A stretch of 16,369 bases of DNA from UBA1151 sp963579925. GTDB lineage: Bacteria; Chloroflexota; Dehalococcoidia; Lucifugimonadales; Lucifugimonadaceae. The position numbers were made by a program, and so were the translations under genes. Where the stretch lies: contig CAUZJA010000041.1 in assembly GCA_963579925.1 (NCBI GenBank), forward strand, positions 1-16,369. Direction: 5' to 3'. This document shows positions 1 through 6,465 of the stretch, one piece after another (within the stretch, counting starts at the first letter, position 1; each line of letters starts with the position of its first letter). The notes under the pieces are model-generated. The model had not been told where the DNA came from, made no database searches, and was given only the letters and a program-made list of their open reading frames with translations.

Positions 1-7
1 GACCTTG

Positions 8-117
8 TGTCATTCTGAGGCTTTGCGAAGAATCTCAGCCTAGTGCGATGGTCTGCGACTCGTCGTGAGGTCCACTTCGTACGACAATGAGATTCTTCGC
101 GAGGCATCAGAATGACA
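8..117. repeat. Inverted repeat, 30-bp arms
   Basis: Arms 8-37 and 88-117 are imperfect reverse complements of about 30 bp separated by 50 bp. The arms carry the core CATTCTGA and GCGAAGAATCTCA. The element lies just beyond the 3' end of the minus-strand hydro-lyase gene, whose stop is at 166-168. No open frame of note overlaps it. Paired, inverted copies of one unit suggest a dispersed REP-like or BIME-like intergenic repeat rather than a simple terminator, since no U-tract follows. Copy number elsewhere in the genome cannot be seen from this window. Confidence 0.8.
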
Positions 118-165
118 GTGTGACAGGCGGACGCATTCAGGTATCTACGGTGCAGTTGGACTCGC

Positions 166-966
166 CTACAAAACCGCCAGATCAACGTCCCGCAAGTCCG
201 TCACGAACATGTGCCCCGGAGCATGCGTGATCATCAGCGGTGGCTTTGACGCCATTGCCACCGCCTGAGGCGTCACTCCGCAGGCCCAGAAAACAGGCAC
301 ATCGCCGGGGTTTGGCTCCCATGCATCACCGAAGTCCGGCTTTGAAACGTCTGATATGCCAAGCGCAGCCGGATCACCAATGTTCACTGGCGCGCCATGT
401 ACCGCTGGAAAGCGTGAGGTGGACTGCACAGCCCTGACAACCTTGTCCTGAGGCACCCAGCGCATTGAAACGACCATAGGGCCTGAGAACGGGCCAGCGG
501 GGATCGTGTCTACGCTAGTTTTGAACATCGATACGTTCTTGCCGGTCCCGTAGTGCGGAAGTTTGATGCCGTTGTCGATGAGCGCGTTTTCAAACGAGAA
601 GCTGCAGCCGAGCAAGAACGTCACCAGATCGTCGGACCAGTGGTCTTCAATGGTCTCGACCTCATCGGTTAGCTCGCCATCACGCCAGATCCGGTACCTG
701 GGCACGTCAGTTCGAATGTCCGCTGACGGAGCGCTGATGACGGGATGGACTTTGCCCGCCTCAATGACCTCGATAACCGGACACGGCTTCGGGTTTCGCT
801 GGCAAAAGAGCAGGAAATCAAATGCTAGGTCTTTCGGCAAGATCGCCACGTTGGCCTGAACGTAGCCGGGCGCCCATCCGCCGGTGGGAATCCGGCGACC
901 TGCCCTGATCGCATCGCGGGCGGCGATTCCGGTGTCGATTGTTGTCACATCTGATGCGGTTGCCAT
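166..966 (-). CDS. Putative hydro-lyase, DUF1445 / D-glutamate cyclase family
   Basis: This 266-residue protein fits the DUF1445 family (YcsI-like putative hydro-lyases, related to D-glutamate cyclase) over its whole length. Family-type blocks are visible: CPVIEV at 62-67, GCSFSFE at 120-126 after an HWSDDLVTFLL stretch, an HGAPV...GDP...LGI region near 190-204, VFWACGVTPQ near 225-234 and ITHAPGHMFVTD near 246-257. There is no signal peptide or membrane segment, so it is probably cytosolic. The ATG at 964-966 has a GGAG seven bases upstream. It is transcribed divergently from the galactonate-dehydratase-like gene across a 154-bp gap, so the two may share regulation. The family acts on small acids by eliminating water. 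The substrate here is unknown; a hydroxy acid or an amino acid such as D-glutamate is possible. Confidence 0.85.
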   Translation of the reverse strand: MATASDVTTIDTGIAARDAIRAGRRIPTGGWAPGYVQANVAILPKDLAFDFLLFCQRNPKPCPVIEVIEAGKVHPVISAPSADIRTDVPRYRIWRDGELTDEVETIEDHWSDDLVTFLLGCSFSFENALIDNGIKLPHYGTGKNVSMFKTSVDTIPAGPFSGPMVVSMRWVPQDKVVRAVQSTSRFPAVHGAPVNIGDPAALGISDVSKPDFGDAWEPNPGDVPVFWACGVTPQAVAMASKPPLMITHAPGHMFVTDLRDVDLAVL

Positions 967-1053
967 CGTATTGCTCCAGCGTCGTTGTCAGGTCCCTACA
1001 CTCAAAAGCACTCACTGTGGTGCAAATGGTAAACCAGACAGCGGCTCCTCATG

Positions 1054-1080
1054 TTCGATTCGCGCTGTCAGATGTATTAT
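1054..1080 (+). promoter_or_regulatory. Possible promoter of the galactonate dehydratase gene
   Basis: The 154-bp divergent gap contains TATTAT at 1075-1080, which resembles a -10 box and lies 40 bp before the GTG start at 1121. A weak -35 candidate, TTCGAT, is at 1054-1059 with a 15-bp spacer, which is shorter than ideal. This is pattern matching only, and the -35 assignment is doubtful. Confidence 0.25.
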
Positions 1081-1120
1081 TGTCCCGCCCACAAATATTC
1101 CACATTCGGAGACCACAATA

Positions 1121-2272
1121 GTGAAAATTACTCGAGTCGATCAGTTCGCTCCCCGCAATCGGACCCGCCTGGTTCGCATCTCCACTGATACGGGGATTGA
1201 AGGCTGGGGTGAGAGCACTCTTGAAGGAAAGCCACGCTCCGTTCCGGCAGCCATCGATGAGTATGCCGAGTACCTAATCGGCAAAGACCCGCTGAGAATT
1301 GAGCACCACTGGCAGCAGATGTACCGATCGCCGTTCTTCCGGGGCGGCGCACACAACATGAGCGCCATCGCCGGGCTAAACGCAGCGCTGTGGGATCTGG
1401 CGGGCAAGCACTACGGCGTGCCCAGCTACATGCTCATGGGCGGCAACGTCCGAGACAAGATTCGTGTGTATGCCCACTGGGGAATCCAGGACCTCAGTGA
1501 CGAAGGCCTGGAGACGTCTCGTGATCGACTGACCATGCTCCAGAAGAGCGGCTATACCGGATATAAGGCAGGTCCAGCCGGTTTCTTCCGGGCGCACGAG
1601 CCACCATCACGCATCGACGAGTTCGTGAAAGCCGCTTACATGATGCGAGAGTGGGTTGGTCCAGATGTTGAACTAGCATTCGACTTCCACGCCAAGATGA
1701 CTCCGGGGCTTGCCGTTGAAGTGTGCCATGAGATCAAGGGTATGCGCCCATTTTTCGTTGAGGAGCCTGTGCCGCAGGAAAACCCCGACGCACTCAAGCT
1801 CGTCGCAGATAAGGTTCCGTTCCCCATCGCCACCGGAGAGCGACTGCTTTCCCGGTGGGAGTTCCGAGAGGTAATCGAGAAGCAGGCAGTCTCGCTGTTG
1901 CAGCCCGACGTTGCCCACTGTGGCGGCCCGTCTGAGCTAAAACGAATCGCCAACTACGCTGAGATCTACTACCAGCACATCATGCCGCACTGCGCCATCG
2001 GACCGTTGGCTCTAGCCGCGTGCATGCTCGTCGACGCAGTCGTCCCGAACTTCCTCATCCAGGAGCAGGTCGACGCCGGGCTGGGCAATGGTCTTCTCAA
2101 GAAAGACTGGGAAGTTGTCGATGGTCACATCGACCTCTGGGACACACCCGGCCTGGGCGTTGAAGTGGATGAAGCAGCAGCAACTCAGGTGTACGACGGC
2201 CCAGCATCTGGATACCACGAGGAGCTTGGCGGCGAGAGCTATCACGAGGATGGCTCAGTAGCCGACTGGTAG
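1121..2272 (+). CDS. dgoD: Galactonate dehydratase-like enolase-superfamily enzyme
   Basis: The 383-residue protein matches E. coli D-galactonate dehydratase (382 residues) closely as I recall that sequence, from the N-terminal MKIT to the HEDGSVADW end. It should dehydrate a sugar acid such as D-galactonate to a 2-keto-3-deoxy acid, using Mg2+. The expected residues are present: D188 and H190 in DFH, E214 in FVEEP and E240 in ATGE as metal ligands or acid-base, D263 in QPD, and H290 in MPHC. The frame is open further upstream, but I place the start at GTG 1121 because GGAG at 1108-1111 precedes it and the N-terminus then aligns with DgoD. It is divergent from the hydro-lyase gene. No KDPGal aldolase or kinase is nearby, so the exact sugar acid remains open. 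Confidence 0.85.
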   Translation: MKITRVDQFAPRNRTRLVRISTDTGIEGWGESTLEGKPRSVPAAIDEYAEYLIGKDPLRIEHHWQQMYRSPFFRGGAHNMSAIAGLNAALWDLAGKHYGVPSYMLMGGNVRDKIRVYAHWGIQDLSDEGLETSRDRLTMLQKSGYTGYKAGPAGFFRAHEPPSRIDEFVKAAYMMREWVGPDVELAFDFHAKMTPGLAVEVCHEIKGMRPFFVEEPVPQENPDALKLVADKVPFPIATGERLLSRWEFREVIEKQAVSLLQPDVAHCGGPSELKRIANYAEIYYQHIMPHCAIGPLALAACMLVDAVVPNFLIQEQVDAGLGNGLLKKDWEVVDGHIDLWDTPGLGVEVDEAAATQVYDGPASGYHEELGGESYHEDGSVADW

Positions 2273-2330
2273 CACTGAACGCTCTCCAGTTGCTCAATTG
2301 AGGATGTAAACAACGTTGGTGGGAACTACA

Positions 2331-2447
2331 CGTAGGGGTGCTGCGATAGCCGCACCCCCGGACGCCGCAAACACGGCATCGCGGCGTTGAATGAACCGGT
2401 CGCGTCTGATGTGACATCAGGGCGCAGCTACCGCAGCCGCCCCTACG
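2331..2447. repeat. Composite palindromic element in a convergent gap
   Basis: Outer arms at 2331-2353 and 2424-2447 are imperfect inverted copies of a CGTAGGGG...CTGCG.TAGC.GC unit. Two further palindromes are nested between them. One is the stem ACGCCGC/GCGGCGT at 2362-2368 and 2381-2387. The other is the perfect 7+1+7 dyad CTGATGTGACATCAG at 2406-2420. The element fills most of the gap between the convergent dehydratase and flavin-oxidase genes. It has no coding potential and looks like a REP/BIME-type or small MITE-like repeat. Confidence 0.75.
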
Positions 2448-2538
2448 CGGTCGTTCAGCATTCGCGGACGCTAGGAAAGGCTCCCTGAGGAAACTCGAAG
2501 GGCACCTTTCCGTCATCCAACGGCCGCGCGAAATCCGG

Positions 2539-2570
2539 GCGTAGCACGGGCATCTCTGCCCGCGCTACGC
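2539..2570. repeat. Hairpin repeat overlapping the flavoprotein stop codon
   Basis: Arms 2539-2552 and 2557-2570 are complementary over 14 positions with one mismatch and a TCTC loop. The core GTAGC.CGGGCA resembles the GTAGC units of the other palindromic elements in the window. The right arm contains the stop codon (2565-2567) of the minus-strand DAO gene. It may act as a terminator or RNA-end stabiliser, but no U-run follows on either strand, so I class it as a repeat. Confidence 0.7.
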
Positions 2571-3734
2571 AAACACACTCGCCCCATACGACGACTGCAC
2601 TAAATCGCCCTCAGCGAACCGCGTAAATCGCAACGGCGTCGCGTCTATAGAGTGGCTCGCCCCATCGACAGCCAGCTCTGCCAGTGCGCGTCCAATTGCC
2701 GGTGACATTTTGAAGCCGTGGCCACTGAACCCTGCGCCAACGAACAGGCCGTCGACACCGGGAACGGCGTCGATTATTGGGTGCCAGTCTGGTGTGATGG
2801 TGAAGATACCGGACCATCCGCCATCCCATCCGGCGTCAGCAAACGCGGAGTGGCGTTTGGCCATCAGCTCAAGCGCGGTTGCGGCCACGGCAGCGTCAAC
2901 ATTTCGGTTGTACGTTTCGCGGTCATCTGGTTCCTCCTTGATCGTCACCAGCGTCGTGTCCGAGCTATCTTTCCGGAATGAGTAGCCCCCCGGCTCGTCG
3001 CCCACCGTCGGCAACGTGGGTAGGCGGTCGAGCGGCCTGCGCAGAACGACCACCTGATGGCGTACGAAATCCAACGGCAGCGGCGCTCCTACGGTCGCAA
3101 GCAGATCGTTCGACCACGGTCCTCCGCAGAGAACCACGCGATCAGCGTAGATACGCTCGTCTGGCGTGACGACACCGACGACCTTCCCGCCTTCGACGAT
3201 CAACTCCATCACAGAGTGGCCGATGCTAAAAGTCGCACCGGCACGTCTGGCAGCGTTGGCAAATCCTGTGGTCACGGCAGAGCTATCGGCGTACCCGGAC
3301 TCCGGCTCGTGTGCGACGGTGGCGATGCCATCGAGATCGAACCCATCCGGCATCAGTTCACGGGCAGCATCTGGAGATATCTCTTCGGTTTGTAGGCCAA
3401 CTTTCTGGCCTAGCGCAACGTTCTTTCGCAGACCATCAACTCGCTCATCGCTGACCATGAAGAAGTAACCCGTTTTCACGAATCCGCCCGGTTCGCCGAC
3501 GATCTCCTCGAAGTTCGAGATCACGTCGCGTCCGTACATGGACATCAGCGTCGTGACTTCATTAGAGTAGTGCGAGCGCAGTATTGCGGCCGAACGTCCG
3601 GTGGAGCCTGACGCCAGAGCGTCGCGCTCGATTAGCAATGCGTCGGTAACGCCCATCTGTGTCAGGTAGTACAGCGTTGCGCAGCCCATTACACCGCCGC
3701 CAACGACGATTACATCGTGAGTCTTATTGGTCAT
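2565..3734 (-). CDS. FAD-dependent oxidoreductase, DAO / sarcosine oxidase-like
   Basis: The 389-residue protein is a DAO-family flavoenzyme (PF01266 type), resembling sarcosine oxidase beta and glycine or D-amino-acid oxidases. The N-terminal Rossmann motif GGGVMG (12-17) and the ribose-binding acid E36 in LIERD bind FAD. STGRSAAILRSHYS near 44-57 is the second dinucleotide-contact block. The C-terminal GAGFSGHGFK block (333-342) is the usual flavin and substrate region. It likely oxidises the C-N bond of a secondary or D-amino acid, with either O2 or an electron carrier as acceptor. The ATG at 3732-3734 lacks a strong Shine-Dalgarno sequence. It is divergent from an enolase paralogue (93-bp gap) and convergent with dgoD. 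The stop lies inside a hairpin repeat. The substrate is not predictable from sequence. Confidence 0.82.
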   Translation of the reverse strand: MTNKTHDVIVVGGGVMGCATLYYLTQMGVTDALLIERDALASGSTGRSAAILRSHYSNEVTTLMSMYGRDVISNFEEIVGEPGGFVKTGYFFMVSDERVDGLRKNVALGQKVGLQTEEISPDAARELMPDGFDLDGIATVAHEPESGYADSSAVTTGFANAARRAGATFSIGHSVMELIVEGGKVVGVVTPDERIYADRVVLCGGPWSNDLLATVGAPLPLDFVRHQVVVLRRPLDRLPTLPTVGDEPGGYSFRKDSSDTTLVTIKEEPDDRETYNRNVDAAVAATALELMAKRHSAFADAGWDGGWSGIFTITPDWHPIIDAVPGVDGLFVGAGFSGHGFKMSPAIGRALAELAVDGASHSIDATPLRFTRFAEGDLVQSSYGASVFA

Positions 3735-3827
3735 CGGCGTAGGTTACCGAATTCACAACCCACCGGAATCTTGTGTCATGTAAAGTCGCCGAACAACAGA
3801 ATTCCCACCACAAAATTGAGGTCACCG

Positions 3828-4964
3828 TTGGCAGATAACCCTCGACTGAAAATCACGGACGTCCGTCTGGTCAAACTGAAGGTCGCCGAAGAGATTGGCG
3901 GAATTGAGGCGGCGTGGAACCCCGGCGTGATGATGAACATCACAGTTGGCGGTGGCTCCTACGTTGAGGTCCACACCGATCAAGGTCTGGTAGGTATCGG
4001 CCCGGCGGTAAATCCTCAGTTCATGGCCGATGCGAATGAGTATTTGGTGGGCAAAGACCCTTTCGATGTTGAGCAGCACGCACACGCGTTGCGCTACTAC
4101 ATTCCCGAGCTCTCATACCAGGGCGTCGCAGGTATCGACATGGCCCTCTGGGATATCATCGGCAAGGCATCTAACCAGCCGCTTTACAAGGTCTTTGGCG
4201 GCGGAGACGACCGCGTCATTCCCTACGCCAGCATGATCCAGCTCTCAACGCCCGAAGAGCGAGCCGATATGGCTTCGATGCTTGTTGAGCAGGGCTGGCA
4301 AGCGATCAAGCTTCGCCTGCACCATGAGAGCTTCCATGAAGATATCCGTGTCGTTGAGACTGTCCGTGATGCAATTGGCGACAAGCTGACTATTCTGGTT
4401 GACGGCAATCAGGCGCAGTCGAGCGGCGAATGGCAACCTGGCGTCCAGTGGGATATCCAGCGAGCACTAGATACCGCGCTGGCGTTGGAAGATCTGGATG
4501 TCTACTGGCTTGAAGAGCCGATTTTACGGAACCACTTCCGGGAGATCTCGGACCTCAACTCCAACGTCAACATCCGCATCGCGGGTGGCGAAAACAACAC
4601 GCTGATGAGCGATTTCGTGACGATGGTTGAGAACAACGTATACGACGTGTTGCAGCCAGAAAGCATGGTTCTTGGTGGCATAACCAACCTGCGCAAAATA
4701 GGAACGCTGGCGGAGTTCTACGGCAAGAAGATCGTCCCGCACCACGGCGGCGGTAGCCTCGGCGTCATCGCGCATATGCACCTTGTGGCGTCGTGGCCAC
4801 ATGCGCCGTTCATGGAGCTGCTCCACGACCCACCAATCGGCGACTACAGGCACAAGTTTGCCATGATGAGTAATGCTCCTCAGATCGAGCCTGACGGCAC
4901 GATGGCACTGCCACAGGGCCCAGGCCTGGGCGTGGACATCGACAAGGACTTGATCGAGGGCTAA
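3828..4964 (+). CDS. Mandelate racemase/muconate lactonizing family enzyme, atypical
   Basis: This is a 378-residue enolase-superfamily protein with an N-terminal capping domain followed by a TIM barrel. Barrel landmarks are K161 and R163 (KLR), D192 and N194 (DGN), E229 (LEEP), E255 (GGE) and a histidine pair H305-H306. These imply Mg2+-dependent proton abstraction next to a carboxylate, as in sugar-acid dehydratases. The position that normally holds the His-partner Asp (QPD) reads Q276-P277-E278, so Glu replaces Asp. The D-to-E metal-ligand gap (192 to 229) is about 11 residues longer than in the dgoD neighbour. I place the start at TTG 3828 because TGAGGT (3817-3822) precedes it by five bases; the longer open frame would overlap the divergent DAO gene. 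The substrate is unknown. Confidence 0.8.
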   Translation: MADNPRLKITDVRLVKLKVAEEIGGIEAAWNPGVMMNITVGGGSYVEVHTDQGLVGIGPAVNPQFMADANEYLVGKDPFDVEQHAHALRYYIPELSYQGVAGIDMALWDIIGKASNQPLYKVFGGGDDRVIPYASMIQLSTPEERADMASMLVEQGWQAIKLRLHHESFHEDIRVVETVRDAIGDKLTILVDGNQAQSSGEWQPGVQWDIQRALDTALALEDLDVYWLEEPILRNHFREISDLNSNVNIRIAGGENNTLMSDFVTMVENNVYDVLQPESMVLGGITNLRKIGTLAEFYGKKIVPHHGGGSLGVIAHMHLVASWPHAPFMELLHDPPIGDYRHKFAMMSNAPQIEPDGTMALPQGPGLGVDIDKDLIEG

Positions 4965-4978
4965 CGCTCGTAATCAAC

Positions 4979-5012
4979 AAAAAAAGGGGTGCCACGTGGC
5001 GCCCCTTTTTTA
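4979..5012. terminator. Bidirectional rho-independent terminator
   Basis: A run of seven A (4979-4985) is followed by a GGGG-T-GCCAC / GTGGC-G-CCCC stem (4986-5005) and six T (5006-5011). The GCCACGTGGC centre is itself a perfect palindrome. Both strands read as a GC stem followed by a U-tract, so it can stop the plus-strand enolase (ends 4964) and the minus-strand enolase (ends 5033). Confidence 0.93.
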
Positions 5013-5032
5013 TTGGATCGTAAGTGTGGAGC

Positions 5033-6340
5033 CTAGCTCCAGGTCCTGTCATGGGCGTCCAGGTTGTCCCACTCGTCCGTTGGCTCAAAGAGGCCTTCGG
5101 GGTAGACGCTGAATCGAGTTGGCTCTTTGTTGAGGTGCTCCTCAACGGCTTCTTCGTTGAGCTTAATGCCGAGGCCCGGGGCATCTGGCAGCTTCACGAA
5201 GCCGTCCTGGATCATCGGGCCATCCTGACCAACCACGTCCACAATGTCGTCCCACCACTCGTTGTCCACGGAGTGCATCTCCAGCGCGACGAAGTTATCG
5301 ATTGCTGCCGCGCAGTGGACATTGGCCATTGCGACTACCGGCGAACCGGCCTGGTGCAGCGCTACGGAGATTCCTGCCTCGTAGCAGTAGTCGGCAATGC
5401 GCTTGGTCTCCAGAATACCGCCAGAGGTTGCAAGGTCGGGGTGTGCAACTGAGATTGCTCGAGCTTCTACGAGCGGCTCAAAGCCCTGCTTCAGGTAGAT
5501 GTCCTCACCAGTTGCCACAGGAGTTTCGACAGCGTTCTTGAGCTGCTTCCACTGGTCCACAAACTGCCACGGGATCATGTCTTCGTACCAGGCCAGCGTG
5601 AACTGGTCGAGTGCCTTGCCGATGCGGATGCAGTTCTCAACGCCCATGTGACCAAAGTGGTCGGACGCCAGCGGGATTTCGTAGCCAATAATGCTACGGA
5701 CTACTTCAACGTATTCCTGCATCTTGGAGATTCCATAGTCGCTGACCTGGATTCCGGTGAACGGGTGCATTATCGCAGCCGACTCCGCCATAACGGCCTT
5801 GTTGACCACTCCGTTATCGTGTGGCTCGGCAATCCATGCGCCGATGTCCATCTTGAGGAACTCAAAGCCACGGTCCATCCGGCCTTTGAGAGCCTTGCCC
5901 ATGTCTTCCGGGTCTTTCAGAGACGGTGTGTCCGCGTAGACCATTACCTTGTCGCGGTACTTGCCGCCAGCCAGCATGTAAGCCGGAACGCCGAACGCCT
6001 TGCCTGCCAGGTCGCAGAGTGCCATCTCAACTCCGCAAACCCCACCGCCCAGACGACCGTGTCCGCCGAACTGCTTGATCTTACGGAAGAGTCGATCGAT
6101 GTCTGTCGGGTTTTCGCCCAGCAGTCTGCTCTTCAGCATCAGAGCGTAGCGTGCGCTTGCGCCGTCACGAACTTCGCCCAGGCCAACCAGACCCTGGTTC
6201 GTGTAGAGCTTGATGATTGGCCAGCGCCAGTTGCCCTGCCCCACCGATGAAATTCGCATATCGGTGATCTTCAAATCCGATGGGCTGGAGGCGGTACTAA
6301 AACCGTCCGTGCTAGATGTGGCGCTCGGGTTGTCAGTCAA
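5033..6340 (-). CDS. Mandelate racemase/muconate lactonizing family enzyme, divergent
   Basis: This 435-residue enolase-superfamily member is longer than its two neighbours. After a Ser/Thr-rich N-terminal tail (about 1-22) the capping domain begins at LKITDMR. Barrel landmarks are K163 and D165 (KMD), D227 and H228 (SDHFGHM), E253 and D254 (WYEDMIP), E279 (ATGED), D302 (HPD) and H329 (LHQ). The Asp-Glu-Glu metal set and the His-Asp dyad therefore look intact, but the EDMIP motif in place of EEP and the KMD sequence are uncommon. A sugar-acid dehydratase or epimerase role is an inference. The start is TTG at 6338-6340, with AAGGA ten bases upstream. It is last in a minus-strand gene run, 125 bp after the amidase, and ends at a shared bidirectional terminator. 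Confidence 0.8.
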   Translation of the reverse strand: MTDNPSATSSTDGFSTASSPSDLKITDMRISSVGQGNWRWPIIKLYTNQGLVGLGEVRDGASARYALMLKSRLLGENPTDIDRLFRKIKQFGGHGRLGGGVCGVEMALCDLAGKAFGVPAYMLAGGKYRDKVMVYADTPSLKDPEDMGKALKGRMDRGFEFLKMDIGAWIAEPHDNGVVNKAVMAESAAIMHPFTGIQVSDYGISKMQEYVEVVRSIIGYEIPLASDHFGHMGVENCIRIGKALDQFTLAWYEDMIPWQFVDQWKQLKNAVETPVATGEDIYLKQGFEPLVEARAISVAHPDLATSGGILETKRIADYCYEAGISVALHQAGSPVVAMANVHCAAAIDNFVALEMHSVDNEWWDDIVDVVGQDGPMIQDGFVKLPDAPGLGIKLNEEAVEEHLNKEPTRFSVYPEGLFEPTDEWDNLDAHDRTWS

Positions 6341-6401
6341 TTTGTTGAATTCCTTATCGCGATAATCTGCTGCGACTATTTTGGCTCGGCCAACAATAAA
6401 T

Positions 6402-6429
6402 TATGCGCCGTTGATATATCCGGCGCATA
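6402..6429 (-). terminator. Terminator hairpin after the amidase gene
   Basis: TATGCGCCG (6402-6410) and CGGCGCATA (6421-6429) form a perfect nine-base stem with a ten-base loop. Read on the minus strand, an AT-rich tract (AATTTATT) follows, which makes a modest intrinsic terminator for the amidase gene ending at 6466. The U-tract is interrupted, so termination may be partial, allowing some read-through into the downstream enolase. Confidence 0.6.
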
Positions 6430-6465
6430 GTCTCCACGGCGTGCAACATCCGATTTAGCGTCGAA

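Noticed and set aside
1027..1036. TGGT-AA-ACCA dyad as a GntR-type operator in the first divergent gap
   Set aside because: The spacing is two bases rather than the usual three, the site is only ten bases long, and no regulator gene is nearby. It could be chance.
884..1120. N-terminal extension of the dgoD-like frame to 884
   Set aside because: It overlaps the divergent hydro-lyase gene. GTG 1121 has a ribosome site and gives an N-terminus equal to that of DgoD.
3717..3827. N-terminal extension of the second enolase to 3717
   Set aside because: It would overlap the start of the divergent DAO gene and has no family similarity. TTG 3828 with TGAGGT upstream fits better.
5648..6250. Long plus-strand frame (200 codons) opposite the third enolase
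   Set aside because: It is antisense to a clear enolase-superfamily gene. Its translation has no recognisable domain, and it is a codon-bias shadow.
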